A stretch of 64,000 bases of DNA from positions 7,006,001 through 7,070,000 of the forward strand of contig JAYESD010000001.1 in assembly GCA_036927565.1 (NCBI GenBank), given 5' to 3'. The notes under the pieces were generated by a model that had not been told where the DNA came from, did no database searches, and saw nothing but the letters and a program-made list of their open reading frames with translations. This DNA comes from Tuctoria greenei. Its lineage: Eukaryota; Streptophyta; Magnoliopsida; Poales; Poaceae. Made by a program: the position numbers and the translations under genes. Below are positions 54,901 to 63,494 of the stretch, one piece after another; position 1 is the first letter of the stretch; every line of letters begins with the position of its first letter.

Positions 54901-55397
54901 AGCTCGGAAGACTCGAAAAGCGGGTTGCTGCGAAAATTCAGCAAAACGCCAAAGAAGTTGAGCGCCTCTCCCGCGAGAACTCAGAACTGGCGGCGACCCG
55001 GAGGTCCCTGGAAGAAATGAAGGGCCTGAGGAAGACGGACTCCCTGCAAATTTGGGAGTTCCTGAGCAAGGCCGACGACGCGCTAGCGCCGATGGGTTTC
55101 AGCCCCGTGCTTCCGGATGATCCGGAGCCGGAGCCGGAACTTGCATTGCAGGCGTTGAGCGCTGCGGGTGGCAAGCTCTCCAAGGTGGGCGACGTCATCG
55201 CGGACCAGTTGGAGGTCGAGGGGCAATCCTTGGCTAGGAACGTCACAGAATATGTGTTGACGTGTTACACTAGCCGGAACCCCCGATTCCCTCTGGACCC
55301 GGTGCTTGAAGGTCCCGTCGAAGGAGAGGGCGAAGCTACCCGAAGCAGCGTGTCGGAGGTCGCCCAGAAGGTCGCCGAGTTCTTCCATAGGGTCTAG
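51958..55397 (+). CDS. E9 antisense gene, two exons, Transposase_28-like domain plus coiled coil
   Basis: Coding exons are 51958-53408 and 53486-55397, together 1,120 codons plus stop. The intron 53409-53485 has GTAATT...CTGCAG ends; splicing completes a Ser codon and keeps the frame. Unspliced, the first ORF would stop at once (53410-53412). Residues about 40-270 match the Transposase_28 / putative gypsy-type family as I know it (GEMVYFSSYAMVGLIPPFSSF, FVHFCEMWVGIPPCIELFR, YLGFYYFVKRKKCPFKYL). The name does not imply proven transposase activity. A Ser/Pro/Arg-rich stretch follows (about 380-480). Exon 2 begins with an Ala/Pro/Glu segment holding seven 10-residue repeats, then a long coiled coil (about 750-1020), and ends in a conserved tail. 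It lies opposite to gag-pol, next to the 3' LTR. A broken copy exists in E3. Function unknown. Confidence 0.85.
53409..53485 (+). other. intron of the E9 antisense gene
   Basis: 77 bp, T-rich, GTAATTTTTC at the donor and CATCTGCAG at the acceptor. Both flanking exons are open and join in frame. Confidence 0.82.
53724..53933 (+). repeat. seven 30-bp coding repeats in the antisense gene
   Basis: They encode 10-residue units of the form (x)VxAPAxEPE, from EVDAPAVEPE to VIGAPAAEPV. They are degenerate but regular in length. Confidence 0.75.
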
Positions 55398-55683
55398 GAC
55401 TATCTTTCTTAGCCTTTATTTGTATCTTCTCTTCTTCCTCAATTTTGTAATCCTTTGTCCCCAGATGTAATCTCCGGTCTTCTGATGAAATGAAATCCCC
55501 AATTTTTCGTGAATTTCATTTTTTGTCTTCAACATCTTTGTCTTTACTTGGCCCCCTGGTAGATGTGCACAATGTGATTGTGGACATGTACCAAAAGGTT
55601 GTTGAGTTTTGTTGAAGACAAATTTGCTTCGAACTCGTGTAGTTTAGGTCCGAAGTCTTCGATAGTGAAGGTCCCTTGAAGTC

Positions 55684-55912
55684 GTCGGAGCTTAGAAGCT
55701 CCGGCATTGCCCATCGTCGGAGCTTAGTAGCTCCGGCAATAGCCTCTACCAACACGTTGAGTGTCGATAGTTAATACTTCAAGGTGTCGGAGCTTAGTAG
55801 CTCCGGCAATGACCCTTGCCACGCCTGGCTTGCTGGCAACAGACTCTAGTGATAGAGTCTTCTCACCATCTTTAAGTTAATGCCGGTGGGAGTCGGAGCT
55901 TGGTTAACTCCG
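55684..55912. repeat. short palindromes CGGAGCTTAGTAGCTCCGG
   Basis: Four copies or variants near 55685, 55715, 55787 and 55893, the last degenerate. Each can form an 8-bp hairpin (GGAGCT/AGCTCC core). The half-site AGCTCCGG is also frequent in the E9 LTR and the antisense gene. Confidence 0.75.
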
Positions 55913-56137
55913 GTTTTTCTCCATCAATATTGAGTTTATTTTTCCTGCACACTTAAGCCAAGAAAAACAGTAAAATTCGTTTCTTATCTATAACTTCGTT
56001 GCGGCTTACGGTTCTCAAGAGAATTTCAAGTTGAACACGATTTTTAGTATGATTGGATGAATTGTCTTTTCTTTTAGATCTAATTGTCCATGGACCCACC
56101 TTACTTTGGCCTGCCGGGGTGTAGGTAGAGCGGCGTA

Positions 56138-56161
56138 CTTAGGGTGCTTGACCAGGCTAAG
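56138..56161 (-). other. conserved hairpin, E9 copy 2
   Basis: On the minus strand CTTAG, CCT bulge, GGT, loop CAAGC, ACC, CTAAG. The outer stem is weaker than in the other copies. Confidence 0.62.
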
Positions 56162-56433
56162 TCGATAGCGCACTCCAGCCCTAGAATGGCTTGGCGGCTT
56201 TCAGGCGAGTTGGCCACAGACGATATTTAAATCTAAAAAATCTGACAATTCAACCCAAATCGTACATAAACCGGTTAAACTAGAACTTCTTAAGAATTGC
56301 ACATTCCTGTTATAGACAAGAAAGAGAAAAATAAAAATGTCGAGCCTTATGCAAAAATGAATGCACGTGGAGTCTATTTCACATGAAGATGTCTTTCATT
56401 ATAGGTCCGGGGTACATGGGAAACGAGTACACT

Positions 56434-56457
56434 CTTAGGGTACGGAACCAGGCTAAG
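56434..56457 (-). other. conserved hairpin, E9 copy 1
   Basis: On the minus strand CTTAG, CCT bulge, GGT, loop TCCGT, ACC, CTAAG. The outer arms AAACGAG and CTCGTTT lie on either side. Confidence 0.65.
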
Positions 56458-56645
56458 TGTGTTTGGTTTCTCGTTTGACCCTGGGTAGTTAGCCACACTT
56501 CTAGTCCGGAGACTGTATCAAGTGTTGCATGAGCTTTTCAAACCTTTCGGGAAAGGTCCGGCTGCTCTCCCGGAGGAACTACCCGACTCTGTACAATGAC
56601 TCTATAACATACACTTCAAGTTACTTAAGACTCACCTCCGTGGAA

Positions 56646-59600
56646 TTAAGTGTAGAACTTACGGAGGTGCTCGATGTTCCAAGGATTTGGGAGAGGTGTC
56701 CCATCCTCGGTAGCCAAGCGAACGCTTCCGGGACGGGATACTTTGATCACTCGGAAGGGTCCTTCCCAGCCGGGGGAGAGTTTGTTTTGCCCTTCTCTGG
56801 ATAGTATTCTCCGTAGCACCAGATCGCCTTCCTCGAGCTGTCGGTTGTGTACATGCCGCTGATGATAGCGCCGTAGAGCCTGGCGGTATCGGGCATTCCG
56901 AACAGCTGCTTGGCACCTTCCCTCCTCGAGGAGGTCTAGGTCTTCACGCCGGAGCTGGTCCTGCGCGGCTTCGTCGAAGGTCCGGACTCGGAGGGAACCC
57001 AGGGTGATCTCCGGAGGAAGGATCGCTTCTGCTCCGTACACCAGGAAGAAGGGTGTTTCTCCGGTTGCCCGACTTGGAGAAGTCCTGTTAGCCCATAGAG
57101 TGGGCGGAAGCTCCTCGATCCAATTAGCTCCGTGCTTTTTCAAACGCTCATAAGTGCGCGTTTTTAGTCCTTTAAGGATTTCTGCGTTTGCTCTCTCGGC
57201 TTGCCCATTGCTGGCAGGATGAGCTACGGAGGCGTAGCAAACTTGTATGCCGAGGTCTTCGCAATATCCTTGAAATGAGGAGCTTGTGAACTGAGTCCCA
57301 TTATCAGTGATGATCTTGTTTGGGACTCCGAATCTGCTCACGATAGACTGTAGAAAATTGATTGCAGATTGTTTGTTGATCGTCACAACAGGAGTAGCTT
57401 CCGGCCACTTGGTGAACTTGTCAATGGCGACGTACAGGAACTTGTAACCTCCGACGGCTCTTGGGAAGGGTCCCAAGATGTCCATCCCCCACACGGCGAA
57501 AGGCCACGTAGGAGGTATCATTTGTAAGGGCTGAGCAGGTGTATGAATTTGCTTTGCATGAAATTGGCATGCTTTGCATTTCTTCACTAGCTCAGTAGCA
57601 TCCTGGAGCGCTGTTGGCCAGTAGAAGCCGTGCCGAAAGGCTTTTCCGACCAGCGTGCGGGAAGACGCGTGGTTCCCACACTCGCCTCCATGGATTTCTG
57701 CGAGGAGCTCGCAGCCTTCTTCCCTTGTGATGCACCGCATTAGGATGCCGTTGGCACCGCGCCGGTAGAGATCCCCTTCTACCAACGTGTATCTTTTAGC
57801 CAATCTGACTATCCGGTCAGCGGATACATCATCGTCAGGAAGGATGTTGTCTTTCAAGTAGTTCCGGATCTCCGAGATCCATGCATCGGAACTGACTTGA
57901 GCATTTGAGTCTTGCGTGCTGGGTTGCTCGGAGCTTCCGGCAGCACCTACGACCCTTGATGGCTGCCATGGTAACAGGGCCATCGGGACCATCAGCTTCG
58001 GGATGCTGATCTCGCCCCCTTCGTTCAGCTCGGCAGGCTGAACTGTGGGTTTTGACAACCTCCGGACAAAGGTTCCGTCTGGAGCCGGAGCTCCGGTTGA
58101 CGCCTTGGTCGAGAGTTCGTCCGCTTCAACGTTGTGAGCACGCTGAACATGGTGAAGGACTAGGGCTTCGAAGTCCTTTTGAAGCCTCTGGACTTCAAGG
58201 AGATAAGCAGCCAGCTGGAGATTATTGCAGGAGCATTCACCCTTCACCTGTTTGATAACAAGTTGTGAATCTCCTTTGACCAGCAACTGCTTGACACCAA
58301 AGGATAGTGCCACCTTTAATCCATATATGAGTGCTTCGTACTCCGCCATGTTGTTGGTTGCCTTGAAATCAAGGTGCACCATGTATCTTACCTTCTCCCC
58401 GGTTGATGTGAGGAGAAGGACTCCAGCTCCGGCTCCCTGCTTCTGCATGGAGCCGTCGAAGTAAAGGGTCCAGTGAGGCTTGGTGAAGGCCGGAACTTGT
58501 GGTTCCTTCTTCTGCTCGCTGGGGCCCCCAGAGTTTGATGGAGAGGGAGTCCATTCTGCCACGAAATCTGCCAACGCTTGACTCTTGATTGCTTGTCTTG
58601 GAATGAATTCGAGGTCGAATTCAGCCAGTTCCGCTGCCCACTTCGCTATATTCCCAGTTGAATTGGGATTATGCAGAATCGCTCGAAGTGGATATGAGGT
58701 TACCACCGAGACTTTATGAGCTTGGAAATAGTGTCGAAGCTTCCTTGAGGCAATAAGAACTGCGTAGAGCATCTTATGTACCTCTAGGTATCGAGTCTTG
58801 GCATCATGTAACACTTCACTGATGAAGTATACTGGGCGTTGAACGGTCCGGACCCTCCCGGAGGGGTCCGGAGCTTCCTCTCCATTGATCCGGACCCTGT
58901 CGGAGGGGTCCAGACTATCTTTGGGGACCTCCGGGTTCTGGGTGAAGGAACCCGGAGCTTCTTCAGGAATGACCTGGATCCTATCGGGAGGATCTGGGTC
59001 CTCTGAAGTGACTTCTTGAGGATTCAAGTCTGGGAGCTGGGACCCAGACCTGCTTTCGGGAACCTCCGGATCCTCCCGAAGGGATCTGGATTCCTGAGTA
59101 TTGGGTAGTTCCGGTCTCTCCGCAACCAGAACCATACTGACGACTTCGTCAGCTGCTGAAATATAAAGCAATAAAGGCTCACCAGGGTTCGGAGCTACCA
59201 AGACTGGTAGAGTGGTGAGGAACTGTTTCAGCTCCTGGAATGCCTTCTCTGCCTCTTCAGACCATTGGAATGGTCCGGACTTCCTCAGTAACTTGAAGAA
59301 GGGAAGTGCCCTTTCCGCCAGTCTTGAAATGAATCGACTGAGGGCTGCTAGACATCCAGTTAATTTTTGGACGTCTTTGATGCGGGTTGGTGGCCGCATG
59401 TCTTCGATGGCTTTTATCTTCGCCGGATTAGCCTCTATACCCCGGTGACTTACCAGGAAACCAAGAAGCTTTCCGGAACTAACCCCGAAGACGCACTTGT
59501 CTGGGTTTAGCTTCGTGCGGGTGGCCCGCAGCTTGTCGAAGACAGCCTGCAAGGTATCCAAGAGGGACTCCTTGTTTTTGACTTTGACCACAATGTCATC

Positions 59601-60188
59601 AACGTACACCTCCACTATGTCTCTGATGAGTTCTTCGAAAGTTTTGTACATTGCTCGTACAAAAGTTGAAGCTGCATTCTTGAGACCAAAAGGCATGGCT
59701 GTGTAACAATACAATCCATCCACTGTGATGAATGAAGTATGTTCTTCATCTTCCCTAGACATCCGGATTTGATGATATCCCGAATATGCGTCTAGAAAAC
59801 ACAGCAACTCACACCCAGAGGTGGAATCCACTATCTGGTCTATTCTAGGTAGTGGGAATGGATCTTTTGGACATGCCTTATTCAGGGTGGTGTAGTCGAT
59901 GCACATCCGAAGTTTCCCGCCGGCCTTAGGCACAACGACTGGGTTTGCCAGCCATTTTGGATGGTAGACTTCTCGGATGAATCCGGCTTCGAGCAACTTC
60001 TTCACTTCTTGTCGGATGAAGTTCTGTCGCTCTACAGATTGCTTCCGAGGTTTCTGGTGTACAGGCCGAGCGTCGGGGTAAATCTTCAGATTGTGCTCAA
60101 TCACTTCCCTGGGGATCCCAGGCATTTGTGACGGTTGCCAGGCAAACACGTCAACATTAGCCCGGAGGAAAGTGATGAGCGCGAGTTC
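56646..60188 (-). CDS. pol: E9 pol: RT, RNase H, second RNase H, integrase
   Basis: The frame opens immediately after the TAG at 60189-60191 (ELALITFLRANVD) and runs 1,180 codons plus stop to EHLRKFYT. RT: LRMCIDYTTLNKACPKDPFP, FLDAYSGYHQIRMS, YVDDIVVK. RNase H 1 contains a long Pro/Glu/Asp insert with repeats such as EEAPDPSGRVR between AERPE and VYFISEVLHDAKTRYLEV. RNase H 2: LYFDGSMQKQGAGAG...NNMAEYEALIYG. Integrase: zinc region GECGNHASS...CKACQFH, core with GMDILGP, ITDNGTQFTS and SNGQAERANAE, so D, D and E are all present. There is no chromodomain, as expected for Tat. No own ATG is needed if translation passes the TAG; otherwise the first start is uncertain. All catalytic residues are intact. 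Confidence 0.94.
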   Translation of the reverse strand, partial: ELALITFLRANVDVFAWQPSQMPGIPREVIEHNLKIYPDARPVHQKPRKQSVERQNFIRQEVKKLLEAGFIREVYHPKWLANPVVVPKAGGKLRMCIDYTTLNKACPKDPFPLPRIDQIVDSTSGCELLCFLDAYSGYHQIRMSREDEEHTSFITVDGLYCYTAMPFGLKNAASTFVRAMYKTFEELIRDIVEVYVDDIVVKVKNKESLLDTLQAVFDKLRATRTKLNPDKCVFGVSSGKLLGFLVSHRGIEANPAKIKAIEDMRPPTRIKDVQKLTGCLAALSRFISRLAERALPFFKLLRKSGPFQWSEEAEKAFQELKQFLTTLPVLVAPNPGEPLLLYISAADEVVSMVLVAERPELPNTQESRSLREDPEVPESRSGSQLPDLNPQEVTSEDPDPPDRIQVIPEEAPGSFTQNPEVPKDSLDPSDRVRINGEEAPDPSGRVRTVQRPVYFISEVLHDAKTRYLEVHKMLYAVLIASRKLRHYFQAHKVSVVTSYPLRAILHNPNSTGNIAKWAAELAEFDLEFIPRQAIKSQALADFVAEWTPSPSNSGGPSEQKKEPQVPAFTKPHWTLYFDGSMQKQGAGAGVLLLTSTGEKVRYMVHLDFKATNNMAEYEALIYGLKVALSFGVKQLLVKGDSQLVIKQVKGECSCNNLQLAAYLLEVQRLQKDFEALVLHHVQRAHNVEADELSTKASTGAPAPDGTFVRRLSKPTVQPAELNEGGEISIPKLMVPMALLPWQPSRVVGAAGSSEQPSTQDSNAQVSSDAWISEIRNYLKDNILPDDDVSADRIVRLAKRYTLVEGDLYRRGANGILMRCITREEGCELLAEIHGGECGNHASSRTLVGKAFRHGFYWPTALQDATELVKKCKACQFHAKQIHTPAQPLQMIPPTWPFAVWGMDILGPFPRAVGGYKFLYVAIDKFTKWPEATPVVTINKQSAINFLQSIVSRFGVPNKIITDNGTQFTSSSFQGYCEDLGIQVCYASVAHPASNGQAERANAEILKGLKTRTYERLKKHGANWIEELPPTLWANRTSPSRATGETPFFLVYGAEAILPPEITLGSLRVRTFDEAAQDQLRREDLDLLEEGRCQAAVRNARYRQALRRYHQRHVHNRQLEEGDLVLRRILSREGQNKLSPGWEGPFRVIKVSRPGSVRLATEDGTPLPNPWNIEHLRKFYT

Positions 60189-60191
60189 CTA
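60189..60191 (-). other. single in-frame TAG between protease and RT of E9
   Basis: The codons on both sides (NDK, then ELALITFLRA) are continuous with the same frame. Either a new nonsense mutation (CAG to TAG) or a readthrough site. Confidence 0.8.
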
Positions 60192-62606
60192 TTTGTCGTT
60201 CAAGCCACCCGATATACGGGTAGTTTGAGTGACATCGGAACCAATTTGGACGACTTTGACGGGAATGTCGGTGTCGCCGCTTGGCTGCACACGGGGTGCA
60301 GAGGTCGAGCCTCGTTGACGAATGCTCGAAGGTTGTGGAGCTTGCTTCTGTCTGGAATCCTCCTCTTGCGCTGTGGTGAGTGCATGGAGTTCTTCCAGAG
60401 CAGTTACTCCGGCAGTGCGATCTCCACGGATCCGGAGAACGCCTACTGGTGTCGGCATCTTCAACACCAGGTATCCATAATGAGCAGCTGCCATGAATTT
60501 GTACAAGGCAGGTCTACCCAAAATGGCGTTGAATGGTAAGTTGATCTGAGCGACGTCGAAGACCAACTTTTCGGTGCGATACTTCTCCCGGGTCCCGAAG
60601 GTAACAGGGAGAGTGATAGCTCCGAGTGGGGTTATGGCCCCCGGACCTACTCCGGAGAAAGGTCGAGAGGGCTGGAGGTCTGAAGGTCGAAGCTGAAGCT
60701 TAGTGAAAGCTTCGAAGCTGATGAGATTAAGCCCCGAACCTCCATCTACCAGGACATGATGGAGCTGGATGTTGTTGATGGTGGGGGATACCATCAAGGG
60801 CAGCTGGCCAGCTCCAACCATGCTTTGAGGACAATCCGAAGCATCGAAAGTGATGGGTGTGTCCATCCACTTTCGATGTGGCTCCGGTCTAGCTGTAGGA
60901 GCTACAGCAGCCATATCCCGTCGCATGGTCTTAATGACGCGACGAGAGGTGATGTCCCATGATCCACCAAAGATGGTGTTCATGGTTTTTCGACGTTCGT
61001 TGTCGGAGACGTCGGAATCATCGTCGACGGAGGTGTAGACGGCTTTCAAGACCTTTTTGGGGTCTTGAAACCCTAACTCCTCTTCAGCCGGAGCTTCATC
61101 GACCTTTTGTTTTCCCTCCCTCTGGCGGAAGGGAGACCCTTCCCGGCGCTTGTGGTAGCGCTCGGCAAGGTTTTGGACCTCCCGGCAATCCTCCAGCTTG
61201 TGGCTGCCCGTTTTGTGAATGGGGCACCACATCTTGGATTTGCCACCGTCTTCGGAAGACGGTCGAGGTCGCTTCTCGGGGCGTGGCCCCCGGCCACCAG
61301 GAGTTGCAGTGGCTGCAACGTTGGATGTGCCGGCCGACGGCTTCTTCTTGCCGTTGGTCTTCTTTTTCTTCTTGCCACTCCCGGAGGTAGCGGCTTCTTC
61401 TTTGGAGGATTTTTTATGATCCTCCAAGGCTGGTTTGGAGTGCATTTCACGGCCCTCCGCAGCTCTGGCACATTTGTCGGCCAGGCTGAAGAGCTCCGTG
61501 ACACTGGTGATCTCTTTGATCGCCAGTTTCTCCAACATCTTCTTGTCTCGTACACCCTGTCTGAATGCTACAATGACAGAAGCGCTTGAGATAGAAGGGA
61601 TTGTGTTACGTACCTGAGAGAATCTCTGGATGAATGACCGCAAAGATTCCCCTCCTTTTTGCACGACCGCAAAAAGGTCCAGTTCGGTGCCCGGACGGGT
61701 GTATGAACTCCCGAAATTGGCGGTGAACTGGCGGCATAGCTCCTCCCAACTGTCGATAGAGTTGGGCGGAAGGCTCATAAACCAGGACCTAGCAGTCCCA
61801 GTTAAGGCCACTGGAAAGTAATTGGCCATTACAGCCTCATTTCCTCCAGCTGCTAGGATCGCAGTGGAGTATATCTGTAGAAATTCTACGGGATTGACAG
61901 TCCCGTCGAATTTTTCCGGCAAATGTGGCCGGAACTTCTGTGGCCATCTAACCATACGCAGGTGCATGGCTAGGGCGGAACAGCCTCCTCCTACTCCTTC
62001 CAGAGTAGAAAGATCTTGAGCATCTCGTCTTTCTCGAGCTCGCTCGATGTGGACACGGCCATCCTGTTGGCGGTATCGGCGATCAAGCTCCGCTCGGAGG
62101 TCGTGTGTCGAAAGCCGAGATGCAGTATGGGCACGTCGTGCCCCAGAGGGCAACGACGTCACTTGCTGTGACGCAGCTCTTCTCCGGTTGTTGGAGACAT
62201 GTGGACCAAGTCTTCCAGACAACGTTCGTCGCTGCGACGGGGCCCGCCCTGAAGGAGGTGGACCCTGATTGTTAAGGCGTTCGGCCGCTGCTGCGACCAA
62301 ATGCTCAATATCAGCTCTCCATTGCTCCATGGCACCTTGAGATGCATCTGGAGGTGGTGGTCGCTGAAGGAGAGCACGCGCTGCATGGAGCGCGTGTTCT
62401 GGGTTGTCACGACTTGCCGGCGCAGAATGTGACGCCGGTGCACCATCATGTCGTTCGGCATGTCTTGCCGGAGAAGATGGTGGAGGTGGGAGTGTGACTC
62501 CCGCTGGAACTGAGGCTCCTGCCGGTGGTTGCATGTTGGAGGGATTGCCTCCGACAGTCTGAGCAGCAGGTTGCCCGTTGGATGATCCAGCTGCAGAATT
62601 CACCAT
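60189..62606 (-). CDS. gag: E9 Gag-protease
   Basis: Start at 62606 (MVNSAAGSSNGQPAAQ), 38 nt after the LTR. The open frame extends further upstream into the LTR, but that part includes the primer site and is unlikely to be used. 805 residues. The N-terminal third is disordered (Pro/Ala/Arg-rich). The retrotransposon gag domain spans about 220-400 (FDGTVNPVEFLQIYSTAI, YFPVALTGTARSWF). A basic linker follows, then a knuckle of the Tat form C-x2-H-x4-H-x4-C (CPIHKTGSHKLEDC). The aspartic protease with VDGGSGLNLIS lies near 680-690. The frame ends at TAG 60189-60191, in the same frame as pol, so protease and RT are parted by one stop. Confidence 0.93.
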   Translation of the reverse strand: MVNSAAGSSNGQPAAQTVGGNPSNMQPPAGASVPAGVTLPPPPSSPARHAERHDGAPASHSAPASRDNPEHALHAARALLQRPPPPDASQGAMEQWRADIEHLVAAAAERLNNQGPPPSGRAPSQRRTLSGRLGPHVSNNRRRAASQQVTSLPSGARRAHTASRLSTHDLRAELDRRYRQQDGRVHIERARERRDAQDLSTLEGVGGGCSALAMHLRMVRWPQKFRPHLPEKFDGTVNPVEFLQIYSTAILAAGGNEAVMANYFPVALTGTARSWFMSLPPNSIDSWEELCRQFTANFGSSYTRPGTELDLFAVVQKGGESLRSFIQRFSQVRNTIPSISSASVIVAFRQGVRDKKMLEKLAIKEITSVTELFSLADKCARAAEGREMHSKPALEDHKKSSKEEAATSGSGKKKKKTNGKKKPSAGTSNVAATATPGGRGPRPEKRPRPSSEDGGKSKMWCPIHKTGSHKLEDCREVQNLAERYHKRREGSPFRQREGKQKVDEAPAEEELGFQDPKKVLKAVYTSVDDDSDVSDNERRKTMNTIFGGSWDITSRRVIKTMRRDMAAVAPTARPEPHRKWMDTPITFDASDCPQSMVGAGQLPLMVSPTINNIQLHHVLVDGGSGLNLISFEAFTKLQLRPSDLQPSRPFSGVGPGAITPLGAITLPVTFGTREKYRTEKLVFDVAQINLPFNAILGRPALYKFMAAAHYGYLVLKMPTPVGVLRIRGDRTAGVTALEELHALTTAQEEDSRQKQAPQPSSIRQRGSTSAPRVQPSGDTDIPVKVVQIGSDVTQTTRISGGLNDK

Positions 62607-62624
62607 TCTTGAAGATCTCAGGCG

Positions 62625-62642
62625 CCCCTTCCTGGCGCGCCA
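62625..62642 (-). other. E9 primer-binding site
   Basis: On the minus strand TGGCGCGCCAGGAAGGGG begins two bases after the LTR. It is not the initiator-Met type. Its tRNA partner should be identified by search; I do not assign it. Confidence 0.7.
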
Positions 62643-62644
62643 AC

Positions 62645-63472
62645 TGTCGACTGTTGGAGTCGGCAGATCCCCTAACACTATGAAAAGTGTTTGAAGGAGT
62701 TTGTGGTTCGGTCTGGGCGCGCGGAGATCTAAGAAAGTGAAATGCGATTTGGACACGAGTGACACGGTGGTTTACGTGGTTCGGGCCGCCTGAGCGTAAT
62801 ACCCTACTCCACGGGTGTGTGTTTGTTGTATTGACTTGTGAGCTTCAGAGTGTTCGAGTCCTCTCGTGTATCGTCGGTTTGTCCTTTTATAGCACAAGGA
62901 CAAACCGTTACAAGTCAGCCTGGCCCGACATGTGGCCCTGGCGGTTACTAGTATTGATACGCGAGATTAATTGTTGCTAATAACCCTGTAACGGCTCCGA
63001 CAGTGCCGTTACAGGTGTTAATATCATCCGATTAAGTGTCATTAATATGGAATTAATGATAATTAATCGGGTCTTGAAGTCTGCATCTGTCCTTTGGAGA
63101 TCCGGAGCCGTTACAACGTCTTCCGGGGGCTTTAAGCATCTAGCTCCGTCGTGTGGACACGTGGCAGCTCCGGAGCTTGCTTGGGAGAAGCGGGAAGCTC
63201 CGGGGTGACCTGGCACGTGTCATGTCCGGAGCTTCTCTCGGTCGGGGGCTACCTCCGGAGGTGCCGTTTCAGTACTTGGCCCGGAGCTTCACCCTTGCGG
63301 GTAGTAGCTCTGGGCTGACAGTACACGTGGCAACCTAGAGGTTAACCATGTTGGAGAAGCGGGTCCGGTCACGTCTGGCGAGTGGGCCCCCGAGGGTCTT
63401 CAATTTGAGTTGATATCCTTCCCTTGAGATCTTTGTAACCTCAGGGGGTGTATGGTTTTTAGGGTACCGACA
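62645..63472 (-). repeat. E9 5' LTR
   Basis: 828 bp, apparently identical to 50599-51426. The TATA in its inverted repeat is at 62875-62907, and the 11-bp inverted repeat at 62985-63015. Confidence 0.97.
62875..62907 (-). promoter_or_regulatory. promoter hairpin of E9 5' LTR
   Basis: The TATA box (minus-strand CTATAAAAGG, 62885-62892) sits in the loop of 12-bp perfect arms. This copy drives the genomic RNA of E9. Confidence 0.78.
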
Positions 63473-63477
63473 CTTAC
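63473..63477. repeat. E9 target-site duplication, right copy (cttac)
   Basis: It matches 50594-50598. Confidence 0.97.
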
Positions 63478-63494
63478 CTATTGCTTTTCTTCAG

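Larger units (their letters stand above)
55398..56645 (-). other. E9 spacer between the two converging genes
   Basis: Noncoding stretch between the 3' ends of pol (minus) and the antisense gene (plus). It holds CGGAGCTTAGTAGCTCCGG palindromes near 55685-55910, a GATGAAATGAAATCC poly(A)-like region near 55484 for the antisense gene, and two copies of the 24-nt hairpin (56138-56161, 56434-56457). Confidence 0.7.
50599..63472 (-). mobile_element. E9: young, nearly intact Tat-lineage element
   Basis: 12.9 kb with identical-looking 828-bp LTRs and TSD cttac. Reading on the minus strand: 5' LTR, primer site, gag-protease, a single TAG, RT to integrase, a spacer with hairpins and palindromes, an oppositely oriented spliced gene, polypurine tract, 3' LTR. 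Apart from the TAG every part looks functional. Identical LTRs indicate a very recent insertion. Confidence 0.97.
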
